This document shows, piece by piece, positions 29,741 through 41,159 of a DNA stretch of 64,000 bases (position 1 is the first letter of the stretch; every line of letters starts with the position of its first letter). The notes under the pieces are model-generated. The model was not told the origin of the DNA. It saw nothing but the letters and a program-made list of their open reading frames with translations, and ran no database searches. The translations under genes were made by a program, and so were the position numbers. Where the stretch lies: NCBI GenBank assembly GCA_977017575.1, contig CDRNVI010000025.1, positions 163,229 to 227,228 on the forward strand, given 5' to 3'. Origin of the DNA: Paramoeba atlantica. Its lineage: Eukaryota; Discosea.

Positions 29741-30124
29741 CTAAGCGCCTTCAAGGGGGGCGTTAGGGTCACTGACAACTATCCTGGAGACCATCATCCG
29801 AGCCTGGGAACGCATCAACGTGACATTAAGCTCTTTCAAAAGGATGTTTCGTGCCTGAGTGTCTGTTAAAAGACCGTTCGACGCGTTGGCACGTAACGCT
29901 CCCACCTTCCACAGGACCGTCAAGGCACTTCTGCTCCATGAGCCGAAGGACTCAACAATCATCGCTGTGAACAGTAACTGAGCTGCTTCCGCTTCCTGGC
30001 GCTGCTTCCCTTTCGTTTCAGAGAAGTGTTCAGCAAAAGACCCCGCAGCCACCCAGCTAGCATTACGGACTGAGTCCAAATACTTCAATTGCTGTGCGTG
30101 GGTGACTGCGAAGTCTAGAACCAT
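29741..30124 (-). pseudogene. Family B LINE, RLE C-terminal part in a different frame
   Basis: The codons give VLDFAVTHAQQLKYLDSVRNASW, the last part of the RLE catalytic core (the Asp after the PGD segment), then the AMIVESFGSWSRSAL and LNVTLMRSQARMMVSRI tail shared by all family B copies. It is out of frame with the RT part at 30359-33330. The intervening bases still resemble the cysteine/histidine region, so damage is slight. Confidence 0.75.
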
Positions 30125-30358
30125 GCCACCTCCCAGTTCATAGTTGGGAAGAAAAACATCGCCTGGTCTGGTGAGACCTCATCCAGGTCCCCGATTTCCG
30201 AGACTTTTTTCCCTTTGCGGAGCCATATTGGCCTTGCTGCAGAAGGAGGTGAACTGCTGGCAGACCGCATTGTGGCGGGTGATGAGGCCGTGCCCGTTCT
30301 TACACATCAGAGCGTGTTCCCCATTTTTTAGGAGTGGTAAGTCACATCCTTTTGCTGG

Positions 30359-33330
30359 TCAAGGTCGATCCTCTGGATAGACATCCATGCCCAACCACCC
30401 GCGGGACAAGGTACGGAACTCTGTGGGAGTGAAAGCGTATCCCTTGGTCCGCGAAGGAGTCACGAAAGCCCAGCTCCCGGCACCTTTTCCGGACTCTGAT
30501 ATCCATCTTGCACGTGTGCGGGGGTCAGCCTTCTCGTATGCAGTGTTAAATTCTTGCTGGGAAATGACTTGGCTGAGCTGTTGCTGTCTAGGGATAATCA
30601 TCTCCGGTTCGGCCGTCTTCTCTGATCCCTTTTTATTCTGCGTCCGCCGAGGGCGTTTTGTTTGCGAGGACACGCTATGACGTAGATCAGAATCTGTGCG
30701 AGGATTGTTTTGTTTGGGAGTGCGTCCTGTGCATGGGTCCACAAGCGCTGCGCCTGCTTTATCGTTTACGTCTTGCACGGAGGTAGTAAATCCTTGAGCT
30801 TCCAAGGGGTCCCAGTCGTCCATGTCGGCGGCATGAGCGACAGATGAAACGTATGCCGCCGTTGCGTGCAGTGTCGACGATCTGAGACCGAAGCCTCCGT
30901 GGCGCTTCCTGCGTAGTATTTGATCACGTGCGGGGGGGTCCAGGGGAAAAAGTGCCCACTCTACAGCCGTCATGACAGAGTCGTCTAGTAAAAAGCAAAG
31001 ATGGGTAAGGGCCTGTGGGGGTGTAGTTCGGAGGGCGTATACCATCTGACAGAACCCCGTGCATTGACGGATTAGAGCACTGGCCACTTGGGGGTCTCCT
31101 ATTAAACCTATGGCGGCTAGGGTCTCACGTGCTGGGTCGATGGCGTGCTGCATCAGGAACTCCGCGCAGTGCTCGTCCGACCCGATCGGGCTCCCAAGGA
31201 TATCGAAGTTCCCGTCGTGCCGGATTTTCGCCTTTGGGATCTCGGGAAAAAGCGTTGTGAGATGAGCCGAGGCAGGTGGCGTTATGATTTCACTTTTCGC
31301 AGGATTCAAGAAAAGTCCGCACCGGGGGCCAACTTCCGAAAAAACGTCCACCGCCTTTCTGACCTCCACAGCCTCTCCCATAAGAACCCCATCGTCGAGG
31401 TACCACAGTTGCGAGTCAAGGTTTGATCGGGATGCTATCTCTTCCGTCACCTCAGAAAGCACTAGAGAGAATAAAAGTGGGCCTAAAGGATCACCTTGTT
31501 GCACGCCTTCGGCTGAAGGGATGAAATTGTTTCCATACGTGAGGCAACTCGGACTTGAGTAGCACCATTCTACCCAGGGCGAAAGTTCCGGAAAATGTAG
31601 GCGCGTGAGAAGAGCGAAGACGGGTCTGCTGACGTTGTTAAAAGCGTTTCGCAGATCAACCTTGCAGAAAACCAGCTTGTCGCTCCCCATGTTGTTGAGC
31701 ATAGTTTTCCGACAGAGATGAATCACTCGTTCGGACCCCGCAGATGCGGCAACACCGTATTGGCGTCCACGGAATAACGTTCCCGCCTTCTCCTTTACGG
31801 CGAGGCATGCTGCCTTGCTTACTAGGCGCCTTAGGGTTTCGCCCGCCGCAATGGGCCGTACGTCGTCTTCGCCTTTCTCCAGAGCGCAAAGTCTAGCCCC
31901 TGCATAGGACTGCTGAACTTCAGGCGGCGCCTTTCCCTCGAGTAAGTGGTTCACGAGGCGTGTGAGAGCTGAGAGAGGACTTACGTTTTTGTCCTCGTGT
32001 TCCAAAATAGCCGACTGGAGATGCTCAGGACGGAGGCCCATTGTACCGGCGGAAGACCCCCTGTGAAAGCTTTGAACCGCATTCCTGACCTCTGCTTCTT
32101 GCAACTGTAGAGGGGCACCCTTAATCGGCGGTAGATCTTCCTCGAGGGGATTTTCGTGGGGCTCAGGGTGTTTTTCCAACAGCTTGGCAAGGGTCTCCTC
32201 GTTGTCCGGGGCCATGGGAGCTGCAGATAGGGCGGCCATTCCTCTAGAGAATTCCCCCTGACGCACCAAGAGCTCTGCTCTTATTGCCGCTCTATCTTCG
32301 TCACTTTCTGGGTTCCTGGACTTCGAGCGTTTTCTCTCGCCATCCTTCAGGGCTTGGTCCCAGAGGAGAAGGTAGTCTCCACCGAGCCAGAGCTCCATGC
32401 GTTTTTCCACGTATGTGGAGTACGATGTGTGCCCTTTACGACCGCCACGGTAAGGGGCCGGGAGAACGCACTTCGGAAGCATCGCGAGGAGGGTCCAGGC
32501 CTGCACTGTGTTTTCTTTGACAGCGGATGTTAATGCTTCACTCAAAATTCTGGCCCACAAGAATCTGCAGCAATGGGGGACGTCCTTACAGGTGCTTAAA
32601 GGAAGTGAATAAACTGAGCTAAGAAGTGGAAGTGGATCAGCTGGATGCTCTTCATTTATTTTCTCCGAAAAAGACGTCGGCATGGGCGGCGTTAGTGATC
32701 GAACGGGTTGGTTTCGTCCTTTACAGTGCTTAAGGTGAGAGATCTGTTTGCTTTTGTCGTAATGTCGGATGCAATCCTTGCAAAGGAATCTACCTTCCTT
32801 TTCCCACCAATCAGTCGAAATATTTTTACCATGTCGGTGAGCTACATGATTGTAGAACGCTTGCCATTGCCCTCCGTGTGGGGGAGTCTTCCAGGTGCAA
32901 CCTGCCGCTGGGCATTCACGTTGTATGGTGTATTGTGGAGTGGAATTCGGTGTTTTGCGTTTCGGAGTCTTGGTTGCAGGTGAAGCGTTGGTGTCAGGAT
33001 TCGCTTGAGGCTGTGTCATGTTTGTTCGTATGACGAGGGAGTGATTTGTCTCCTCATTGTCTGTTACCTTCCCCGTGTCTGGCGTGGGTTTCTCTCCGTC
33101 TATCATGATAGCTCGTCTTGTCCAGTATTCGGGCACATTCTCGGGAATAGGGGTGGTGTAAAGGAGTTCATTATACGTGCTTCTGCCAGAAATCAAGTGC
33201 GCGTTCCCGGCGAATTGATCCCAGTCTCCAGCGTTATGAGATTTCTCTTCCTGGGCAAAGGAGTCATCTTCCATGGGTAGCGCTTCTTCATCGAAACGTT
33301 CGTCGTGTGACAACGCGAGACCCAGGTTTT
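30359..33330 (-). CDS. Family B RLE LINE protein: zinc fingers and RT
   Basis: The frame is open from about 33330; the first ATG is at 33274 (MEDDSFAQEE), but similarity to the copy at 40983 starts upstream, so the true start is probably lost. Two zinc fingers lie near residues 135-205: CPAAGCTWKTPPHGGQWQAF...H...H, then CKDCIRHYDKSKQISHLKHC. The RT follows: RLCALEKGEDDVRPIAAGET, QYGVAASAGSERVIHLC, motif A KVDLRNAFNNVSR, motif B GVQQGDPLGPLLFSLV and catalytic WYLDDGVLMG. The frame ends in the linker before the RLE at about 30359, after FRTLSRGWLGMDVYPEDRP. The RLE residues continue in another frame at 29741-30124, so this LINE carries at least one frameshift between 30125 and 30370. Confidence 0.85.
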
Positions 33331-33428
33331 TCCTACCTGAAGGTTACTTTCCTACTTGCTCAACTTCTTTCCCTCACTTCCCCCCATTTTGAAAACGAGC
33401 AAAATATATAACTAGCAAATACATGCTT

Positions 33429-33461
<33 letters not shown>

Positions 33462-33462
<1 letters not shown>

Positions 33463-33705
33463 ATCGAAGCAAAATCATGGGAAAAACGAGCAATGGTTGC
33501 ACGAAAAGAATATGAGTCACTACAATTCGTCGAAGAAGGCGCATTGCCATTCCCAAATATTTCTCCAGCCGTACACATGTATACTGATGGCTCCCTTAAA
33601 ACAACGAAATCGAAAGTTACTTCTGGATGCGGAATCGTGTGGTGGGGCGCGCTGTATAAATATTCAAAAAGGGGCCCTGGTATTTCCCGTTGTTCACAGT
33701 ACTAA
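33462..33705 (+). pseudogene. RNase H fragment of an ingi-like LINE
   Basis: This plus-strand frame is open from the end of a long T-run (about 33434-33461). It reads KSWEKRAMVARKEYESLQF, then VHMYTDGSLKTTKSKVTSGCGIVWW, the first catalytic aspartate region of RNase H. The order matches the ingi-like protein at 14317-18522 (SWKKVCQDL...HIYVDGAV...GSGIVIV). The frame stops after about 80 codons and the rest of the domain is missing. A weakly similar sequence beside a T-run is at 59480-59525. The following 190 bases (33706-33900) are the 3' UTR of the next LINE. Confidence 0.6.
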
Positions 33706-33719
33706 CGAATGTTAAACTA

Positions 33720-35450
33720 CTTCAATATAAAACTTTTTAAACGTGGATATAAACACTTTCCTTGGTACCTCCCCGTTTATTACATCGTGAGAAATGTTCA
33801 CCTTCCCCCCTTTTCTCAATTTTCAAAGAGAAACTATCCCGAAAATGAAATCTATATAATTTTATAAGCTGACTCAGCTTATAGTGATATTGTGTTTAGA
33901 ACTTATATACTATATTCTTGAGTTTGCGTGCAGCCGTCTAAGTATTTCTTTAGCTGCGCATAAATCCCTAATCCATTAAGCTCCTGAATCGTCAGCTTCA
34001 TTTCGAGTTCGACCTGTTTCCTGTTTAGCATGGCCGCGTCTGCTAGCGAGTGTACCAAGTTCTGCGTATTGCGGTGCAAAGCGCCTCCTGCCAGTACGGG
34101 TAAACATTGAAATGAGTCTTCACGAATTAAGTTCGTATGTACATATGTGTTGGACTTTCGCTGCAGCGCGTCATTCATGAGCTGTGTGCATTTCTTTCCA
34201 CGATTAGACATTGAGAGTTCGTGAATAACTGTCAGATCATAGAAGACCGCACCCGTGTTCCAATAGATCACGAGATCGGGGCCAGACCGACAAAGTTTTT
34301 TTCCTGCACAAGTCTTCTGATGTACCAACTGGTTTTCCGGACTGATTGTAGATCGGCAAGCGATGCACTTCCACGTAGAAAAGTTTCTAGGTTCCGTTTC
34401 ACATGGGATGCCTGCTTTCACGCATAGACGATGCAAAAATCCGACAAGTGAGTTATGTTTCACGGTCGTATTTATACCTGAACATTGAGCACAGCCTGGG
34501 ATATGGGTGAGGGCGTTTCGGTTATTGAGGAGAATACCGCACCCTGGACACAATAGACTGGTAGGTAGATCTGGGTGTTGGGCATTTAGTCGTGGCATAA
34601 TCGCGAGTTTGAAGAGATGGGAAGGGATGTACTTCGCGTTGGAAAGGATCCAGTCGCTGTTTCCTTTGAAGGATGTGGCTTGTAGAATGGGCTTAATGTC
34701 GGGGTCCGTTTGCAACTCTTTCAATACTTCGACATGATGAATGCTGGTGGAAGCTTTTTCGTCCACTGGTATGACTTTCATTGTCGAGTTCTTAGGAATA
34801 GACGGGTGTGATGGCACCGCGTTGTCGATCCGAGCTGAAAAAGAGTTTCGGCGCTCAAGAACCGAGTAGCGGGATGCCACATATGCCGTCTCCCTAAGGG
34901 GACTGCTCGCTGTCAAACCCATTCCTCCCTTCTTAACGGGTAATCGTACAATTTTCATTTGATCGGGAGAGAGTGGACCAATCCAAGACTCTACCACATT
35001 TTCAACCTCATGATCGAATTGTGATGATGCTTTCTCTGTTGTTTCGGGCGGGTGGACACGAATCAGGTATTGTTGACGAACATTGGCACATTTTGCTAAA
35101 AGAATCATCGATATATTATTGATGCCCATTCGTTTTAGCCGCCGAAAAGCTGTGACCTGCTTCTCTAGTTGACGCAAAAGTCGTTCACTTATTGTGTTGT
35201 TTTCTCCAACATACGCTCCGAGTACTTTGACCGCTTCGTCCTCCGACTTGACACCTTGGGTGCTCAGCGAATTCGGTATGGAATTTCCGGATTTTCCTCT
35301 GAACCAAACGCATTTTGCCTCGGCTAGTTTCACCTGTTTTTCTTCTAGGAGACCTTTGAGCCTAAAGAATGCCTTCTCCAGTTCGGTTGAATCTCGAGAC
35401 ACTAACGTTATATCGTCAATGTATGCATTTATTTCAATACCTGGAGATGC
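33720..35450 (-). mobile_element. 5'-truncated family A RLE LINE with 3' UTR
   Basis: The copy starts inside the RT just before the catalytic motif (about 35450, where pyrimidine-rich family B tail DNA begins) and extends through the C terminus into a 3' UTR. The 3' UTR has a perfect palindromic stem TAAGCTGA/TCAGCTTA at 33865-33881. The exact 3' end is not clear. Confidence 0.75.
33903..35448 (-). CDS. Family A RLE LINE protein, from RT catalytic motif to C terminus
   Basis: The frame is open from about 35448 and reads ASPGIEINAYIDDITLVSRDS, with the YIDD catalytic motif, then the thumb (NVRQQYLIRVHPPE, LPVKKGGMGLTASSP), and a complete RLE: CPGCGILLNNRNALTHIPGC, KHN, a second cysteine cluster CIACRSTIS...HQKTC, CRSGPDLVIYWNTGAVFYDLTVIHEL and the QELNGLGIYAQLKKYL tail. 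The RT fingers and N-terminal module are absent. An apparent start at 35402 is a GTG within the coding sequence and not a real start. The nuclease part looks intact. Confidence 0.85.
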
Positions 35451-36715
35451 TTTCCCATCTTACCCACTTCCCCTTACCAATCTTACCAGCTTTCCAGGGA
35501 GGGTAAGGTCTCCCTCTGCTAGGAGGGACAGACTTTCCCCTAACCATTCGCGCGTTCTAGAAACAATTTTTTTTGCAAATAATTGGGGGGAATAGTATTG
35601 AGTCTAACTTTTTATGTATGGAGTCCAACTTTTCCACAATTTTTTTTTTTTTTTTTTTACTTCTTTCCCTAACTTCCCCCCATTTTGAAAACGAGCAAAA
35701 TATAAAACTAGTAAATGCATGCTTTCCCATCTTACCCACTTCCCCTTACGAATCTTTCCAGCTTTCCAGGGAGGGTATTTTTTTAATAAGCCCCAGTTCC
35801 CTTCTCGGGAACCGGGGCCTTCAGGCGAACTTAGAGTTCGAAGCTTCTCATACAATTTTTTTTTTTGCTTCTCATTTTTTTTGCAATTAATAAGGGGGTG
35901 AAGTATGAATCGCGGCATTGCCTCTATATTTTGACCCAGTAGACGAACCAAGTAGGTCCATTGGGGGGGGTATACGAGTTAAAAACAAGCAATCAAATTA
36001 GCAATTCTTTTTGTTTCCACAGATGTACCTTTTGTTTTTTCTCAGCCCAAAACTAGCAATTTAATCTCCCCTAAGTATATACTACAAACAAGAAACAGTA
36101 AAAACTAAAACAAGCAATCCACGCCCAATCCATTCGCGCGTTCCGGACCGGGTCTTTCGACCTCTCCACGGCCTGACTTGTGAACCCTTCCCTTGCTATA
36201 TGGGAGGGCGCTTCTCATTTTTTTTTTTTTTTTTTTTTTTTGCAATTAATAAGGGGGGAGAAGTATGAATCGCGGCATTGCCTCTATATTTTGACCCAGT
36301 AGACGAACCAAGTAGGTCCATTGGGGGGGGTATACGAGTTAGAGCCCTGCGGCTGTTAAATGATTGGGGGGGGTTGTTTAAGCCCCAGCTCCCTTCTCGG
36401 GAACCGGGGCCTAACTTCTTCCTGCTTTTTTTCTTTGTCTTTTGACCCAGTAGACGAACCAAGTAGGTCCATTGGGGGGGGGGTATACGAGTTGAAAACA
36501 AGCAATCAAATTAGCAATTTGAAAATTTGGCTTTTTTTTTTTTTTTTACTAAAAACTAGTAAACAATTCTACCCTAATCAAATCACTCCCGCACCAAAAC
36601 TAAGACCCGTGACGGCACGTCGGTTAGTGACTTGGTACCCCCCCTTGCCCCCCCCCCTTTCGCAGAGAAACACCCTCCCCCCCCTGCGGCTGTTAAATGA
36701 TTGGGGGGGACCGAA
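35451..36715. repeat. Gene-free mosaic of family B LINE tails and T-runs
   Basis: No gene is visible. The stretch is made of repeated pieces: a motif GACGAACCAAGTAGGTCCAT with a G-run and TATACGAGTT at about 35940, 36300 and 36450; GCAATCAAATTAGCAATT at about 35989 and 36503; a GC-rich family B 3' UTR piece at 36120-36210; and T-runs near 35640, 35858, 36218 and 36533. The part 36560-36715 is the C-rich 3' UTR of the next LINE. It looks like at least four stacked, 5'-truncated insertions. Confidence 0.65.
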
Positions 36716-38345
36716 TTACTCATCGTTCCCATATCCAAGGAGGGCCGTGTCAGGGACCGCCGCGGGAAGTCGGAGTACCAGCATCCGAGCCTGTATCCGC
36801 ATCAGAGTGATGTTAAGTGACGTCACCAATTGGTGTAAGGCTTCCCCGTTCGAAAGGGTACCCCCGGAGTATGCCGCACGAGAGACGGAAACCTCCTTGA
36901 GGATCGCAAAGGCGCTTCGACTCCACGCTCCATAAGATTCCACGACCATCGCTCCAAATCGATGGCGTGCAAACTCTGCTTCCTCTCTTTGCTTCTTTTT
37001 GTTTTCGGTGGCGTATCGTTCCGCAAAAGACCCCGCCGTCACCCAGTTAGCATCACGGACTAAGTCCGTATACTTTGGTTGCTGAACATGAGTGACGGCG
37101 AAGTCTAATACAAGAGACTGGCCTAGCCCGATTGTAGGGATGAACACGTCTCCGGGCCTGGTGAGGGCGCCCCCAGGACCCTTGTTGCCCAGACTCACTT
37201 CTCTCCGCGGGGTGAAACCGGCCTTTTTACATTCAGAAGTAAACTGTGCCGCTAGTGCGTTGTGGCGTGCGATTATACCATGTCCGCTTTTGCACCCCAG
37301 AGCGTGGTCACCCTCGGGATCTAGCGGTAGCGTGCATTTTTCCATAGGACAAGGCCGGGACGCAGGATAGATTGGGTCCCCTAGCCACCAGCGTGTGAGG
37401 GTGCGAAACTCCGTCGGTGTGAAAGCCAGACCGGTTTTCTTGGAGGGGATCACAAAAGCCCATTCTGAGGCTCCTTCTCCTGTTTCTGATATCCATCTGG
37501 CCCGTGTGCGAAGGTCGGCTTTCGCAAATGCCTCGTGAAATTCCTGGTTGGCGATGGCGTGGCTAAGGTCGCGTTGTCGGGGAATCACCAGTTCTGTTCC
37601 GGATTCCTGCGCGTCGGTATACGGAGAATCAGTCGCCAAAGCCATACTTTTCGGAATTTTGCCGCCTTGTTGGACCACCGTCTTTCCGGCACGCCTGTTC
37701 ACCTCCCGCACGGCATGGTCAAAGCCCTCAGCGTCCGCTGGGTCCCAACGGTCTTTGTCCGTTGAGAAAGCTACGGAGGCAACGTAAGCCGCACTCGAAT
37801 GTTCCCCCGCCGACCGAAGGCCCAACCCCCCGTACCGCTTTTCGCGTTGCGCCTGGCGTCGCGCCCCATCACTCAAAGGACGGAAGAAGTGTTCAATAGT
37901 GCGCTGGACGGCATCATCTAAGCGTTGGCAGATATCTTGAAGTTCCGTTGTCGGGGTAGTCCTGAGCGAGTAAACCATTTTACAGAAACCAGTACAGTGG
38001 CGTATGAGGGAAAGGGCCACCTGGGGATCTCCAAGTGTAGCTATGGCCTCGAGAGATTCCTCTGCCATGTCGATTGTGTTCTTGAGAAAGAATTCGCGGC
38101 AAAATTCTGTCGAACCAATTGGACTCCCCAAAATATGAAAATTTCCTGCCGAATTCGTGTTCAGGCCGGGGATGTCAGGGAAAAGTGAGCAACGATGGGA
38201 GGAAGCTGGGTGTGTTGCGATCTCGCACTTGGCCACGTTGATATGCAATCCCCATTTCGGGCCGGACATCGCGATCATGTCTAGTGCGTGCCGAACGTCG
38301 CAGGATGGACCGGCGAGTATCCCGTCGTCCAAGTACCACAGGTTT
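36716..38345 (-). CDS. Family B RLE LINE protein, part 2: YLDD to RLE C terminus
   Basis: Coding resumes at the duplicated target with LWYLDDGILAGPSCDV, the RT catalytic motif. The thumb follows (KWGLHINVAKCEIATHP, ILGSPIGSTEFCREF, KRYGGLGLRSAGEH), then the RLE: CPMEKCTLPLDPEGDHALGC, ARHN, LTRPGDVFIPTIGLGQSLVL and DFAVTHVQQPKYTDLVRDANW. The tail is AMVVESYGAWSRSAF...ITLMRIQARMLVLRLP. It ends at a stop at 36716. All nuclease residues look present. Confidence 0.88.
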
Positions 38346-38558
38346 GATGATGATGATGTATTGGGCCTTTTGACTCCGAAGAGTTATGGCCCCTCAACTC
38401 CCCAAACGGGCAGTCCGAATACGTCTTGCGACGTATCCGGAGAGCCAGCCATAGCAAGCTACGGCTGACCTCCGCTTGGAGAGGAGTTAGGTTACAGCTA
38501 GGGAGGTGGGGTGCGCTATACCCCTGCGTCTTAGGTAATGCAAATAAGGCGCCCCTTG
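38346..38558 (-). mobile_element. SINE-like repeat, copy 2, inserted in an RT catalytic motif
   Basis: A 213-bp repeat in minus orientation, about 95 percent like 27541-27756 by eye. It is flanked by an 11-bp target duplication ACCACAGGTTT at 38335-38345 and 38559-38569. It has the 5' stem GCGCCTTA/TAAGACGC, the ATACGTC-GCAA-GACGTAT hairpin, a perfect ACTC-TTCG-GAGT hairpin and a (CATC)-type trinucleotide tail. The target lies between the codons for LNL and WYLDD of the host LINE, so it abolishes RT activity. Confidence 0.85.
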
Positions 38559-38569
38559 ACCACAGGTTT

Positions 38570-40983
38570 AAAGCGAGTTTCGGAGCGGCAGTGTGGATTT
38601 GTAGGGAAACTTCTTTCATCACAAGCGAAAAGAGCAGAGGGCCCAGGGGGTCGCCTTGTTGCACCCCTTCAGATGATTCGATAAAGCGTGAGCCAAAGGT
38701 CAGAATGCTTTGAGTGTTGTAACACCACTCCACGTACGCACCCAGCTCAGGGAAATGCTGGCGTGTTAGGGCCACAAAGAAATCCCGTGAGACGTTATTG
38801 AAAGCGTTTTTGAGGTCGACTTTGCATAGCAGGAAGTCGTCATCCTCAATATGTTCGGCGAAGGTCTTCCGACAGAGGTGGATGATGCGCTCGGCTCCAG
38901 CAGGTGTGGCTACGCCGTACTGGTGCCCTCTGAAGAGTTTTCGGGCCTTGAATTTTGCGGAGAGGCAGGCAACTTTGCTTGCCAAGCGGCGAAGGGTTTC
39001 TCCGGCAGCAATTGGACGAACATCGTGTTCACCCTTTTTCAGGGCGCATAACCGACCACCCGCAAAATAATCTTTGACTTCCAACGGTGCTTTTCCTGCG
39101 AGCAAGTGATTGGTAAACTTCGTAAGCGTGCCCAGAGGATCGGTGTACGCGTCGTGATGGTACTGCATCGCGGCCTGAACGTGCTCCGGCCGCATACCGA
39201 AGGCCCCTCCCGAGGACCCTCGGTGGAAAGTCGCTAGGGCCTCGGCTACTTCGTCTTCCGTTGCTTCAAGCGGTTTTGCTTCCGGCGCTGAAGGGCTTGC
39301 CACGTTGAAAGTGCTGTCAAGTCTCTGAGGATGCTTTGCCTGGAGCTTCGAGTAGGTGGCGTCGTCGTCAGGGGCAAGTGGTTCCGAAGTTAATGCTGTC
39401 ATGGCGCGGGAGAGCTCCGCGTCGCGGACAAGCCGTTCTGCCCGTAAAGCCGCTTTCTTTACTTCTTCGTCAATGGTAAGCGCTTGTGGTACATTTTTCT
39501 TTTTGCGTGATACACTCGAGACAGCTTCTTTCCAAAGCGCCAGGAAATCTTTGTTGGACCATCTCGCGAGGCACTTCTTTACATGGGAGGCGTAAGAGAC
39601 TTTTGCGCGGTTACCTCCGCGATGAGGGGCGGGTAGGACGCATTTGGGCAGCATGGCGAGGAGTGTCCATGCCTCGAGCGTGTTCTCTCTCGCTGCTGTG
39701 GATAAGCAACCGCAGAGTGTTTTAGCCCATTCTTGTCGGCAACTGTTGGGGATGTCCTTGCAAGTGTTAATAAGTAGCGCACTGATAGAGGATAAACTCG
39801 GAAGGGGTGTGTCGGAGACTTTCACGTTTTCGCTTACTACGCTTTGATGAGAGGGTGTGGAAGGTGAGTTAAGGGCAGGAAGAGCATTCGAGTCCACATT
39901 GGGGCTTAGAACAGGATCGGCACTGCTCGTCGAGGGCGACGGACGGCTTTGAGGAGAGGAATGGCGGAACATGCAGATCTTGTCATGGGTTTCCCGTTTG
40001 CCTTGATCATAATGTTTATTGCAATCATGACACCTAAAACGTCCTTCGTCTTTCCACCACTCGTCTGGGACCTCATCACTGTGTCTGTTTGCTACGTGGT
40101 TGTGGAATGCCTGCCATTGGCCCCCGTGGGGCCCTGTTTTCCAAGTACATCCCTCGAAGGGACATTTTCGCGTATTTTCATGCGTGGTGTGTGTTTTTTC
40201 TATCGCACAGTTTTGGGTTGGGGTCGGTTCGGGGGCATTGTTCATTGTTTCGGCTTTGGGGGCGTCAGGGGAGGTAGTTTTCGACACCTGCTGGGGACGT
40301 TTACGTTTGCCTACAGCCGTTTTCGGGGTTAACTTCTTCAGGGGTGATTCAGCCGGAGAGCTGTGAACACTTGTTGACGCATCTGTGGAGTCACGGTCAT
40401 CACTGTCGCCCCCAGACTCGGTGCATAACTGGGTATGTAGCTGGGAAAGTGAGATCCCTTTAGGACGCTTTTTCTTTTTCCTTACTTTGGTTCCACCGCT
40501 CAACGAAAAGTCGAGGTCTTGAGGCGTCAGGTCGGGGAAAATTAATTTGTCGTCGTCATAATTGTATTCGGTACGAGCTATCCCCCGGTTGTGGCGCTCG
40601 CATTTCTCCTTCACAGCCTTGTATGTAGATTTCGATTGGCTGAGTGAAGAAGGAGCGGCCCCTTCGAACTGGAAAACGGAATTCTCGGTGGGACGGACGC
40701 TGGAAAATAATTCTTCTTCCGAGCTCGTTTGCTGACGCCCTGTGTCTGGTGTCACGCCTTCGATGGAGTTCGTAATGCTGAGGGCAATGTCTTCGGCCCG
40801 TTGTTCTAATTCTGATGAAGGATCCGGCGGAAGTGGTGTCGTGTACAGCTCTTCCTTGTATGTGCTAGCGCCTTTAACCAGGTCTTTGTTTGCCTGAAAC
40901 TGGTCCCATGAACCGAGCTTGTGCGCGCCCGCTTCGCGATCAAAGTTGGATTCCTGTTTTGCTTTAGAGCGAGTTAGAACCAT
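38570..40983 (-). CDS. Family B RLE LINE protein, part 1: zinc fingers and RT to motif B
   Basis: The ATG at 40983 (MVLTRSKAKQ) follows the leader. The N terminus is acidic and then basic (VRKKKKRPKG). Two zinc fingers lie near residues 275-345: CPFEGCTWKTGPHGGQWQAF...H...H and CHDCNKHYDQGKRETHDKIC, probably for target DNA binding. The RT has RLCALKKGEHDVRPIAAGET, QYGVATPAGAERIIHLC, motif A KVDLKNAFNNVSR and motif B GVQQGDPLGPLLFSLV. The native frame reaches APKLALNLW, where the SINE interrupts it; the open frame running on to 38281 through the SINE is accidental. Confidence 0.88.
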
Positions 40984-41012
40984 GGAACGTGAGAAAGATT
41001 AAGAAAATAAAT

Positions 41013-41048
41013 CAACAAGGTACAGAAACTGTATCTTTATCGTTAAAG
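41013..41048 (-). promoter_or_regulatory. Spliced-leader-like 5' end of the family B LINE, complete 36 nt
   Basis: The same 36 nt as at 10497-10532, although the downstream protein belongs to a different LINE family. It starts CTTTAACG and ends CAGTTTCTGTACCTTGTTG. The bases beyond (41049 onward) are an unrelated GCAG followed by an A-tract on the minus strand, marking the 5' insertion boundary. The 29-nt leader after it starts ATTTATTTTCTTA. Confidence 0.75.
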
Positions 41049-41159
41049 CTGCTTTTTTTTTTTTTTTTTTTAAAATATCTTTTTTTCCACCTCAAACGTT
41101 CAAGACTGAAAAATTCTTTCTTCTAAAATATATTCTATTTTTTTTTTTTTTTTCTGAGC
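41049..41159. repeat. A/T-tract junction with a repeated LINE 3' end
   Basis: T-runs at 41053-41070 and 41141-41153 enclose the CCACCTCAAACGTTCAAGAC repeat also seen at 26342 and 26500. There is no coding potential. This looks like a short A-tailed retroelement end. Confidence 0.55.

Larger units (their letters stand above)
29240..33340 (-). mobile_element. Family B RLE LINE with 3' UTR and A-tail
   Basis: Coding sequence runs from about 33330 to 29741, the 3' UTR from 29740 to about 29260, and an A-tail (T-run about 29240-29258) joins it to the next LINE. The last bases before the tail include GCAATCAAATTAGCAATT. The 3' UTR is near-identical to 25560-26010, so the family moved recently. No spliced-leader sequence is found upstream; at 33325-33345 the sequence changes to pyrimidine-rich LINE tail DNA, so the 5' end may be truncated. 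Confidence 0.8.
36716..41048 (-). mobile_element. Full-length family B RLE LINE split by a SINE
   Basis: The element begins with a complete spliced-leader-like sequence (41013-41048), has a 29-nt leader to an ATG at 40983, and codes to 36716. A SINE-like repeat with an 11-bp duplication (ACCACAGGTTT) interrupts the coding region at 38346-38558. Apart from that insertion the coding sequence reads through zinc fingers, RT and RLE without an obvious break, so the LINE was probably complete before the SINE landed. Confidence 0.85.

Noticed and set aside
38281-38560. The family B ORF reading on through the SINE (ending GPIHHHHQT...)
   Set aside because: The residues come from the SINE read on the minus strand; the histidine run is the trinucleotide tail. 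Homologous copies show that the true coding sequence continues at WYLDD beyond the insertion.
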